64,000 nucleotides of DNA. Source: Anisakis pegreffii (Eukaryota > Nematoda > Chromadorea > Rhabditida > Anisakidae). Shown piece by piece: positions 1-11,315 of this stretch. A model generated the notes under the pieces. The model searched no databases and had not been told where the DNA came from. It saw only the letters and a program-made list of their open reading frames with translations. The translations under genes were made by a program, and so were the position numbers. Each line of letters starts with the position of its first letter. Within the stretch, counting starts at the first letter, position 1. The stretch covers positions 186,001 through 250,000 of the forward strand of contig JAPYMA010000216.1 in the NCBI GenBank assembly GCA_035041965.1, in the 5' to 3' direction.

Positions 1-39
1 GTCTTTCACCATTTTCAGTTAAATGTTCGCGATATTCGG

Positions 40-287
40 GAAGGTTCGCACTCCCCGTCCTCCCCGTCGGGGGGGACGGAAAGCTCGTCTTCCCCGTCGG
101 GGAGCGAAATTGGACGAGGGGGGTCCCCGCGAAAATGTCGGGGAGCAAATTACGCGAGGGGGTCCCCGCGGGGAGTAAATTGGACGGGGGGGTCCCCGCA
201 AAAAAGTCGGGGAGCAAATTGCGCGGGGGGGAGCGCTCCCCGCGTTCCCCGCCGGGGTCCCCGACGGGGACCCCGTTCCCCGACGAA
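40..287. repeat. GC-rich degenerate tandem repeat
   Basis: About four degenerate copies of a 32-40 base unit lie at 99-130, 138-169, 170-199 and 207-240. Each has the form CGGGGAGCAAATTGGACG followed by a G run and GTCCCCGC. The block at 253-276 is a near-palindrome of GGGGTCCCC and GGGGACCCC. The GC content contrasts sharply with the AT-rich flank. The reverse-strand reading frames through it are repeat translations (Arg/Pro/Gly-rich) and not genes. It may continue to the left of the window. Confidence 0.85.
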
Positions 288-3200
288 CACTAGTTCAAGA
301 TCGAGCTGGATGATATGACTGCAATTTGGAGAAGTGTTTATCGCCTTCACTTTTTTCGATATTTTTTCAATCACCTCTGAAAACGATAATTAGATACGAT
401 TTCTGATTGCTTTCTAAGGGCGCCGTTTTTTGTCTTGGTTCCATGTCGCAATTTGCTTGATTCTTCGTGGTACTCACCTTTTTTCTCGATTTTAAATTTT
501 ATTGCCTTTATATTTTTCGATATTTTTTACACGTTTTCGTTCTGCTGATGCTTTCGTCGTTGTTTTCGGCATTTTGAGGTATGTAACGTGAGAATGTGTT
601 ATAATTTCGAATTATTTCCTGTTTTGTGTTTCGATTCCTTCAAGTCATGTCATCACATTTGTTAATAGTGTTAATAAAACCTATTAAAATTGTGATGGTC
701 GATTCGAATGATTCTAGAAACGCCATTCAGCTTACGCGAATTTTTTCCATAAAGTTGATACTTATCGATGTCAGCAGTTTGTTTGAAGAGTCGTGCGTTA
801 ATGTTAAACATCTGCCGAATGAAACATGTTATTCATTCATCAGTCATTCAAGTTTTTAGGCAATTTGAGACCATCCTTTTGTCCGGATTAGCTTACAATT
901 AGCTTCCAGATTTACCGGTCATTTGCAGATTTGTCGTTTATCACGGACTTTCGGCGTAGGGGACCAACGAATCATCAATAGTTTTATTTATCACCAGTGA
1001 GCAGTTGGTTTTAATTACTCATCCATTTTATCCATCGTTTTGTCGCATCGAAAATATTCGTAGAAATACATCTGTAATTTTTCTCGTTCGAGTGGCAGAA
1101 TATTTTTTATCTCAATGATTAGCTGTTTCATCTTTAATTTGTAACCTGGTATCTCAGATTGATCCCTTGGATGGCATTTCTAAAGAAATCTAGGAATGTG
1201 TCATTGATATACTGGTTTGTGAGATGGAATGTTTGTGATTCATTTTTTTCCTAATGCTGTTTTATGGAGTGGTGATTGATGTCTTGATATTGTGATGTTG
1301 TGGATGTTTTTATTGTACTTTATGATGAGCTTGTTTATTATTGAATGCAACGTATTGTGACTGAATTTGTGAATGAAGAGGATCGTTGGTCATAAAAATT
1401 TCGATTATTATCTGTGTATTTTCTGCCCTGAAGCACCACCATAACAACGTGCCTTAATCAGTATCACGTCTCGTCACGTCACCAACCACAGGCCATTGCG
1501 CAGACAAGATGATCCTCCGTATAGATTTTTTTCGGAGAATTTCATTTGGATTCGAGAAAAGCATTGTATGCAGAGGGAAGAAAACTTCAAATAGTCGATA
1601 ATAAAGGGAACATGATCGATTTTGGCGGTTCTCAATCTGTTTACTAAAAAGATTGAGGATGAAGCATGGTGTATGTGATGACCGCAGTTGAGATCGAGCA
1701 CATCAAACCGCCATTTTCATGAGAGGCTCTGTATAACGATTACAACAGCTCGGAAAAGAATGAGAACCCTGTTAAAACGAATGAAAACCCTGTTCGGCCA
1801 GGACAAGCTAATGACTCTCCGAAAATGGGAGAATGAAGAGTGTTGTCATCAATTAAACTCATCTAGATACCCAGTTAAAAAACACCATCACAATGGCGTT
1901 CTATCATTACATAACAACTGCACGAAATACTAATTTCCTGACCCCCTCCATTACCCCTTGACACCTCCAAATTATCCAAAATGGGTAATTTCACTCCCTA
2001 TGAGAACCTTTCGTTTAATAGAAAGATCGCAGTCTGAATGGAAATCAAAGCGTTTCAAGGAAACGCTTTGATTTCCAGAAACTGGAATCTCTGACTCACA
2101 GTTTCCTCACTTACGATATATATGATCAACGTTTTGAATTTTATGTAGATATCCTCTGCTCTCTCGAAATCCTTAGGAAAATCCAGTTCAAACCGAAAAT
2201 TGTCTTGATTATGGACACTGTATGTGCTCTTGATCTGACATTCTGATTTTTCGAAAACTTTGACATTTGAGAAAGTAACAAAGGTTGAAATGATGGTCAT
2301 GAAAATTGCTACAGATAGATTGAGATGACAACGAGTGAAGGTAATTTGTATCTGCAAGGTGCATTCGTAATGATTGGTCAGTGGCCGTCTGCAGTACGGT
2401 GCACCCCACAGTGGTTATTCTCTTTGAGTAGAGCTTGATCGTTGTTTGAGGGATTACATCTGAAAGATTACTGATTCGATAATCAGTGAAATTGGTTTAG
2501 CGAAATTGGCCTTAAGCACAAAAACGGTGTTGTCGGCCACTACCTAGGCTATTTACACGTGGACTAATAACAATTATAATGGCAACAATGATCGAGTCAA
2601 GTTATGAAGTGAGGATAGGTGTGACCGCTGCAAATCACCTCAACCACTTATCAATCACTGCGATCAGCATCATCTAATCAAATGTCTCAATCTTCGATAA
2701 ATAAATCAACTACTAAAATGACATAATGAATGAATCGCTCTCAGATTATTGTGCAATGAACCTTCTTCTTTCAATTAGAATACTCATATCCTCCACCCAC
2801 AGCAATTCGCTCAGTGAGTGGCCTTCAATGCCACATTTTGACGTCAAACTCAACTTATACGCAATTTGTTCAGCACTTGTTGAGTGTTTTTCAGATTTAT
2901 CACTCCTTTAAATTGTGAGTTCCTCCATTAGTGATGTGATTAATTATTGTTTGGTACCGTTTTAATGTAAATTTAGTTTGAAAACTGTTCGAATTAGGTC
3001 TGGAATGTGTGCTCAGATAGTGCAATCTCATCCTTATCCTCATAGTGCAATCTCATGACATCGTTATTCGAAGTACGGTTTCCTAGAGCTTATTGTAAAA
3101 ACTACAATAGGTTTTCACTTCCTCAATTCCTTAATGATAACAAATACTTCATATGCCTACGATTTGATCTGGTGATGAATAGCGCAATTAGAGTCAATCA

Positions 3201-3490
3201 GGCGTAAGCGCTTGAATATTTCATGAATTTCGAAGATCTGATCGCGAATCACACCTTTCTTAAACACTAAACACCTGCCGCTTACAATATTTCACCTGTG
3301 CAACATTATCGCATCAATTGTTCCTTATGATGCATTGAAGAGGCATTATTGCATTTTCTCAGAATGACTGAAAAATTATTTCCTCTTCCGCCTAATATTC
3401 GATCCATTTGAACGGCATTTCCCTCTGATTTCATGCAGTCTGATTTCATCGACCATTTTCTTTTTTTTAAAGAATCTAACCTTGAAATTT
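288..3490. other. Non-coding stretch, no gene recognised
   Basis: The short open frames here have no signal peptide, domain or splice pattern that I can support. The only clear structure is the hairpin near 2.04 kb. It presumably holds the promoter of the gene starting at 3498 in its right part, but I see no defined element. Confidence 0.5.
2038..2078. repeat. Short perfect inverted repeat (hairpin)
   Basis: TGGAAATCAAAGCGTTT at 2039-2055 is matched by its exact reverse complement at 2061-2077. C2056 and G2060 extend the stem to 18 bp, leaving a 3-nt loop. There is no target-site duplication or transposase. Confidence 0.85.
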
Positions 3491-3497
3491 CAGTAGA
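3491..3497 (+). promoter_or_regulatory. Probable trans-splice acceptor before the membrane protein gene
   Basis: The sequence TTGAAATTTCAG ends at 3493 and the ATG follows after only four bases. An AG acceptor this close to a start codon, with no upstream exon needed, is typical of nematode spliced-leader addition. It could instead be a cis acceptor after an unseen 5' UTR exon. Confidence 0.5.
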
Positions 3498-6400
3498 ATG
3501 AAAACGCAACAATCGTGGGGATCAAGTTTATTTGGACTATTGATCAAACTAGCAACGTGTACAAATGTGGTTGCGTCACATCCAGCATTTTGGGTTAGCA
3601 CTGAATTGGTTGGTGTGGAATGGAAACAAGGATGTCAATCAACTGGTGCATGTGCTGAACCAATCTTTCGGATTACGCAACGAAATGTTATCAATAACGA
3701 AAAAATTTCAAAAAGTTGGAAAGTACTGAAGGATTTCGAAAAGGTATCGTCACTTTATTCTTCAGTTCCTTCAAATTTTTACTGCTGCGAGAAATTCTCG
3801 TTCCTTGGTCGTTATCAAGTATTCCAAAATATCTCTGCTAGAATATTGAACGTTCTCGTTTTCTACAATGCGTTGCACTAAATGCTCTCACCGTGATACC
3901 ACTAATCTCATTATTACAATTCGAATAATGTCATGTTCAACTGATCCAAATATTCACGAATGGAATCATAATTGATATAGCTACCGGTTCCTCATTGATA
4001 TCAACTCTCATACTGCATTTTTCGATTCAAGTAGTCATTTGACCATACGTATGGAAATTCTTTAGAGATAGCATCTATGAATTCATGGAATGAGCCATTA
4101 ACTCACTGAAGACACGGTAGGAAATTTAATGGCCAACATACACTTACATTAAATAAAGACATCATTACCAAAAGAACATTTCAAATTCAAAAGTAAACAC
4201 AAAAACTTGATTTTCTATTCACATCAAGCATTCGAACTATTCAATCATTTATTGCCCACTTAAAGAACACTTAAACTTTTCACTCGACGAATCATTGTTT
4301 TGATGCATTCGCGAGGGAAATCGACCTTATTTGAGGCAATGAACCGTTCACGATGAACATGCGATATGTGAACGAAATTGAGCTAAAAGGTTATTTGATC
4401 GTTTGCCTCTAAATGTCGTCACATTCAATCGAATAGGCGCATTTCATTTTTTCCCAATTAAAACGTCACTCATTTGAACACATCTTTATTTTTGAAGTGA
4501 TTCGATTTTACGGAGACAATCAACGCACACGAATGAAACTGCATAAGTTTGAGAACACCAATAATACTGGATAAATTGAATAAACGGTGCATGAATGTCA
4601 AGTTTAAACTCGATCTTTTATGCAATTCCAATTTTCTGTTCAATTCACTTCTCGCTTATGCTTTCCTCTCAACTTCCGTTCATGTCTGCATATTATCAAC
4701 AACAAAACAATATTCGTTCCAAGAAATATAGACAGTTTTTTTCTAAATATGCAGAAGTTGCATGCCAAAAGATTCTATTGTCATTGGTATGTGACATTCA
4801 CTTTAAGAGCAACGCATTACTTGGAAAATTTGTGATTGGATTCTTGCGAGCAGTTCAATTATAATCTGTCATTTGAGATTAAAGTTTGCTCCCTTTGGAC
4901 TTACCGCTTTGCAAAACTTTACTTAGTTCATACTCTCTGACAATGAGATTTTTAGTCAGTATCGTTTCTATTCGAATCTGTCACGTTATATTAATATCAT
5001 CTAGATTCGGTACATTTATTACAAATTTTCTTTGTTGCTTTCGACAATCTGGTAATCTTTTATAGCAAGTGCTATGAGCATAAAACTTCACTGGGTCAGA
5101 TATCTCTGAATGACAAATTTTAGAAATAATAGAGGAATAATATCATGCAAAAATGCTTTGGGAAAACCTCGCATGAATTTCTGTGGTGAGACAATAAAGA
5201 CTATTTCCTTTAACACATGATTAACGATTCATTCAGCGACACGAGTTCATCTTCCTCAATCACCATAATTACGCCGTTGTTTTCATGATTAATTTGTCTC
5301 AAACTTCAACCAAACATCAATGATGGATTTGTGTTTCGCAATAATATATACAATTATTTGATGTTATCGCTTCACGATAACCTTTGCAATGATTAATGCG
5401 ACCGTATAATAATGCACACGCATCATCCCTCACCTACGATTTGTATCATTCCAATTAGTCTAGAGGACCAACTGACACTAAAGATTTCAAACTTGTCATC
5501 ATTGCTTGACTCCTCAGATATGGTCACTGGAGTAAGCACTGGCTTGAACATCAGTTATTTTAAAGCATTCAGTATGAATATGCTGCATGCATGCAGGTTT
5601 TATTATCCTATATAAGACCAGTCGGCATTAAAAGCAACTTAAATATCGAAATTTCCGAATCGATTCCGTGAATGTATGAGAAATTTTAATGAAATAATTT
5701 TTAGTGATCAAAACCTACACTAGGAGCAACAAGTATTACTGTCGTATGTGATTCTTATCCCATTAGGATGAAGAAGCTAATTATTCCTGATCAGAAGTTC
5801 ATGATTAATCTCAATCATATATTTTAGCGTGGTGTCAGCATCTTGGTAGGATATTGGACGCAAGGAACACCTGAAGCAATAACGATTGATGCAGAAATGG
5901 CTGGAATAGACCCTATTTACGCATTTCCACGAGTTTGTGATAACACTCCTGTTGCGGCTATGTTCCAGATGTTACCGATCGATCCGAAGGTGGGTCATCA
6001 CTTTTTTAAATCTCGTATTGTCTTTTGTGGTCGAACGCCAAATCGGTAACGAAAAGACAATGGGTATTTATCGAGTAAGCACGTTTTTCGCTTGAAATCA
6101 TGCACGTTCTATTCGGATTGCCACAATTCAGTGAACTTGACATTAAATTGAACAAATTAAACGAAGCGCTCCTCCGTTCAACGTGAACCGTTTTAGACTG
6201 GAAAGCTGGACAGCAATGAAATCCATGATGAAAAGCAAATGATAGTGGAACTGGAAGCGAAATGCTTCAAGGCTCGTATAGCATTCGCCAAACATACAGA
6301 ACGATGTCCGTGGTGCTTGACGACACCCACTCAAATGAGTCCACAGGTTCCATATTTCTTCAGAAGTCGTTTTGTATGCTTCAGTCGAAGTCGGCACTGG

Positions 6401-7813
6401 TGAAAAAAGCATTCTGTCAGCTTGAGGGCTATTTATTAGTGAAAAATAATTGCTAAATGGTTCAAATATACACGGATTCCTTTCATGAGTTTTCATTCGT
6501 ATTACTTGTGAGGAAAAAACTCGCTCAATATTTCCATCCTATGAGATACTCGGTTAAGCAAAGTGCGTCCGCTGCATACCTCATCGAATAGGCGTAAAAC
6601 CGGTCTAGCTGCGATAAAATCTACTGACTTCATCGGTGCTGTGAAAGAAATTGATTTCGAGCTGGTGTGACAAGCTTATCTTATACGACGTAGCAATAAA
6701 CATTCCAATCAGTTGGGGAAATTTCGCCGTCAAAAGTCGATCATTTGAAATACACGTTTGCTGGAACACTAAAACTTTGGATTTGCTTCAGTGATTTATA
6801 TTTTCCAAAAAAACTGACATGCGTATTTGATGTTTGCGAAATATAAATGTCTCAAAAAGTTCTTGTAACGATGAGAGTTTTTCATGCAGCATTGCCATGT
6901 TGATAACAATTCTCTGTGCTATCATTTTCATACACTATGAATTTGTGTCGGAAATCTCATTCAGAAACTGAAATTCTTCAGGCGATTGACGTATCGACAG
7001 ATGCAGAGGCACGATTGGATGAGGATGGCGATATGATGTATGGAAACGAATTGAGACTGCTCGGTTTGGGACTGTTGGCGCTGTTAGCAGTGCTCAGCTC
7101 AACGGCATTCATCTGCATACTCGCCATGTTCTTACAGCAAAAGCGATCACTATTTCCCTCTTCATGCTATCCCAACAACAAATACGATCGAACAAATCGT
7201 CTCGGTGCGTGTTCGTTACAAACACCTCGGCACAATATCAATGTCACTGCACCCCACGATGGGTACGTCTACTGTAAATGAGTATATTATGGGACCGATT
7301 AGTAGTGAATGCACTATGAATGAATAAAGTTACGCATAGAAGACTAAATGTAAAATTATCAGGATATTAAAGATAATCGAACTGCAACATCTACTGAGTG
7401 CTATAGCTGGAGAAAGATGAATGCTTATGAGATGTATCGACACGTCCCTTTGACCTGTTGTGTTATTGTGATCGTGAATTGTTTCGGGCATTGTTGTGGA
7501 ACATTTGAAGTGATCGCAAAATTCTTTGGCATAATAGATCTATTCATAGTTGTGTTGCTCAGAATGAATGGTTTAAGTTTAGTGGAAGCGGTTCGTTAAC
7601 AGAAACTTATTCAGATACGAGGAGTTCCTCGATCAAGTTCATCCGTACTGGCTTCACTGTCCTGCCAACAACACCAGCACTGGACTGTTTACACCAGTCA
7701 AAACCCCCGCATCACGACCATCACTCGGCCAGCGAACCACCGTCTATCATCAACTCTCGGCCAATTCCACTCTCGGTGTCCACACTGACGACAGTGGGCT
7801 CGAGTCCTTCTAA
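3498..7813 (+). CDS. Single-pass membrane protein of unknown function, five exons
   Basis: Exons as read: 3498-3743, 5828-5989, 6197-6346, 6982-7262 and 7615-7813. All junctions have GT/AG and matching phase, giving 345 residues. Residues 1 to about 26 look like a signal peptide (hydrophobic core FGLLIKLATC). An ectodomain of about 185 residues carries several cysteines, including a CPWC motif near its end. A strong membrane segment spans about residues 212-237 (LLGLGLLALLAVLSST onward). The cytoplasmic tail of about 108 residues is Ser/Thr/Pro-rich and ends DDSGLESF. This implies a type I surface protein. I do not recognise the family; the motif PRVCDNTPVAAMF in exon 2 should be diagnostic in a search. 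A further exon could hide in the 2-kb first intron, although the phase 0 join does not require one. The start is fixed by the adjacent acceptor. Confidence 0.72.
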
Positions 7814-10800
7814 GCAATTCTTCTCTACTGGTTCTTTGTAATCAGACATCTTTGTAATGAGAAAACTTTTTGAAACTGATCATTTCCGAAAACATGTGAA
7901 ATAGATGATTGACGGATAATCAGACAGAACGACGTTTCATCAATGGTCAATTCGATGAACTTAACGAAGACTTTATGATAGCCATAATCAGTAATAATTA
8001 TCGATAACATTGAAATGTTCATTGAAGGTCCTCATTCTAGAGTTTTTATATCCATTATCGATGATTCAACTGGAAACTTGAGATGATTAAGAACGTTAGC
8101 TTAACACTGAAAACTTAATCGATTCAGGTTAATCTCATAAGGAAGAATACTAACAATAAGATTGGTTTTAAAACAATATTCAAATGCAAAGATTTGTACA
8201 TAAATAGGTATCAACGAGCTTATTCAAGTATATAATTTGTATATATGTAAGATGTGATATATCTGCGTGAATAACGAATTCATGAAGTGATTGCTGAACT
8301 GGAAAAGATCACATCCGTACTTTCCAGGCGTTTTCAAGAAGTTCAGTTTAACCCACAATTTTGAGAACCGAATAAATTTGACTAGAATTTCCACAGATTT
8401 GTACTCGATTCCCTCCACGGATCAATCACTTCTACAGTTATTCGCCACTTGCCAATGAAAACACTGATAGAATGCATGTCTCACATCAGTGCTCATTATT
8501 GACGATTATTTGCTGTAGTGAATCAGAATTCTCTGTTTTCTTCACGTTATATACCTCCTCGTCTTTCCGCAATGCTCATCATCTCTTCAAATTGTCATTA
8601 TCATAAACATCTCAATGTATCTCATCAGCACTGCTTCCGAAATTCATCACAAATTCTGCGATTTCCAGATAAAAATTCCCATTTTCCTGATAAAAAAGGA
8701 TCTCTGATGAACCTATAAAAGATTCCTTCATTGAATCTGTAGTTCATGATCAATTGCACCGAATATGACGAATTCAGTTGATCGTTACGGAGGTCATACT
8801 TTTGTTTGAGTTCCCTCATGGGATGATTTTATTCCGATCAGTCAGAAAGGATTTCAACTGAATGTTTTCTGAGTTTTTCTTTTCTTGCAATCCGTTTGTT
8901 TAAATTTGTTTCGCGATGATGAGTGTTGTGCGAATGTATAATGCATGGTTGTACCGTGTATTTCTCTCCATATATTTTGGTTCATATATCTGTCGATATT
9001 TTGGATTCAGCTCTGATTTATATTTGCTTAGTTGATACGGTTTCTAATTGCAGCTGTATTGAATTGAATCAGAATCATTGTGTAATTTACAGAAACCGGT
9101 GCTCATTTACATTAGGCGATTTACTTTGTACAAATTTTAATTCAATTCCACTGAAATTTCTTCGCTTATGTGTTCCTATAAAATGTTCTTACTGAATGAC
9201 TTACATAACAAACTTCAAAAAACCTGGAAACACTTTTTTTACTTCCTCAAATTTCCATACTTAATTCACATATTGCAAGCAATCAGTCATTGACTCAATA
9301 ATTGTATTTCTGTTTGACTGACTTTTGTTAAAATTTTATGCTGGCTTTATAACGGACTGCCAACTGGGTAACTACTGTGCTACAGCGTTGCTTTTAAACA
9401 TTCACCTAGTTGTTCAGCCCCTCCTTGTAAGACAATAAATTCTGAAACAATCTTCTTGGTTCCGTTACTGACTGTTGAATTTACCAAGCCGATCTTCACC
9501 TTTTTGCATCATGATAGATGGTACGAAGTGGTCACTAAAACCGTTTGACTGACAGTAGATCTGTCTAATGGCCGTTCTACGAAATATGGATACATGACTT
9601 TCAAGTGATCACTAAGTTATATCAAATCATCACCAGCCATCACTAGTTTTCTGCCGTCAATGAGGATGCATGTGAAGTTATTCAATTCGATGTTTAGTTC
9701 TGATTAAGGAATACCATATTTTGCTGAGGGCGAGTGTCCAATCATTGAGATGCAAACCCTAATTCTGCACATTGCCTCTGCGTGGGACACTTTCGCTTGA
9801 ACTGCTTTATTTCAACGTACTGATGAACACTTTACTTTAAACACGAAACGAGAACAGTAGAAGTATCACTGCGATTCATTATGGTTAACACTTCACTGAA
9901 TAGTGTGGCTTGTGCTTGTCCAGATAATATCCGCTAACTTTGTAGACTTTACCAATATATTCTTGAGGTACTTCAATTAGATCTACCACCGTACACTCCT
10001 AAAAAGTGGCATTCACTTGAATGATAATCAGTAATAACCATAATAATTAAAACTGTCATCATACAAATTAAAAAAAGCTCACATCAGCATAAAAGATAAG
10101 ATCATACAAACAAATCATACAAAAATTAAGATCATACAAAAAACATGAAGACCTTGCAAAAAACTAAGCAAAATAAAAGTTTAAAAAAACACGAGAAACT
10201 AAGCATGCTCAAGCGAAAATAAGAGCGACCATAAAAATACCAGTTGGCCTAGCATAAAAATGATGTTTCGTTTCGTGGAATCGATATAACTGATGGTTGT
10301 GTTGAGCAACATGCAAACAATTTATTCATGATACACTCCTCTCGCACTCAAAATCTATTAATTCGCAGCTGATTTTCGCTGAATCAAAGACACCATATAA
10401 GTGAATGCAACCAGAAAATGATGCAAGAATTCATTCGAAACAAACATTTCGGATCTTTCCGGTATAACAATGATGCGTTATCATCAAATACGGCTCGATT
10501 CGACCAATCTCGCATTCTTCACCAACAAGTATCACATTACCATTAGCGCTTGTTTTTTCTGCACTCAGAACATCGTCCGGATCGACTGCAGTTCATTATG
10601 TGAAGAAATTTATTGAAATGCTCAAATGATCAAACAATGACCACATTTCAAATACTAAATCAATCACTTATCGTTAGTTCCCCTTCGGAGCATCAAACGC
10701 TAATCAACGCTCTAAGTTTTGCTCATAAAACTCAACAGATCGTTTTTTTTTCTGTTTGATATTGAAATTTTAGTGCGTGTGATAGTGCGACGATTTGAGT

Positions 10801-11128
10801 GGTTTGGTGAAATGATGAAAATGACTTGATTATTGCTTTGAAAAATACTCGAACTTATCAAAGAAATTGAATTTTGAAGGAAAAGAGATGACATGCAATG
10901 CGGTGCATTCATTTTTAGCGTGAAACATTGCTACACTATTGCCGAAATGTTGCCTGAACATTTTTTGTAAATCCTTCTGACGTAATTCACATGCCAACAT
11001 GCTCACAAAGAATTGTTAACACTTAGTTGATAGCATCGTCAAATGTTCTACCGGGATTCGTATTGAGATTAGAATTTGATCAGTTCCGATCAATTATATT
11101 AAAATTCATAAGTGATGAAAAACAATCA
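7814..11128. other. 3' flank of the membrane protein gene and non-coding DNA
   Basis: A plus-strand AATAAA at 8371-8376 could end the upstream transcript, about 560 bases after its stop. The motif ATCATACAAA occurs three times at 10,101-10,140. No coding exon was recognised; the open frames are short and lack splice support. Confidence 0.45.
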
Positions 11129-11302
11129 TTATGAATGCAACGAACATAGGTCATGTTCTCGCAATTCAACTAATGCATTTGCAACCGCTTGATTAACGCA
11201 CAAGAAAGTCGCATCAACTGTGACATTTGCAGGTGTACAGAAGAAGCCATTCACAACGGCCAGCACACTGACAATGAGCGTTATCACCACCTTTAAAAGC
11301 AT
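11129..11302 (-). CDS. Small secreted cysteine-containing peptide (candidate)
   Basis: A single-exon frame of 57 residues. It opens with a textbook signal peptide (MLLKVVITLIVSVLAVVNG), followed by a mature part of about 38 residues with cysteines near positions 22, 35 and 53 and one N-glycosylation-type site (NVT). The ATG lies ten bases after a good acceptor (TCAATTGCAG), as expected for spliced-leader addition, which favours a real gene over a chance frame. I recognise no family. Three cysteines is an odd number, so either one is free, the peptide dimerises, or a further exon is missed. It lies alone in a gene-poor region. Confidence 0.5.
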   Translation of the reverse strand: MLLKVVITLIVSVLAVVNGFFCTPANVTVDATFLCVNQAVANALVELREHDLCSLHS

Positions 11303-11315
11303 GTTTGGAATCCTG
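11303..11315 (-). promoter_or_regulatory. Probable trans-splice acceptor before the secreted peptide
   Basis: On the minus strand CAG occupies 11315-11313 and the ATG begins at 11302, giving a 10-base leader. The pattern matches the acceptors before the genes at 3498 and 30192. Confidence 0.45.
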
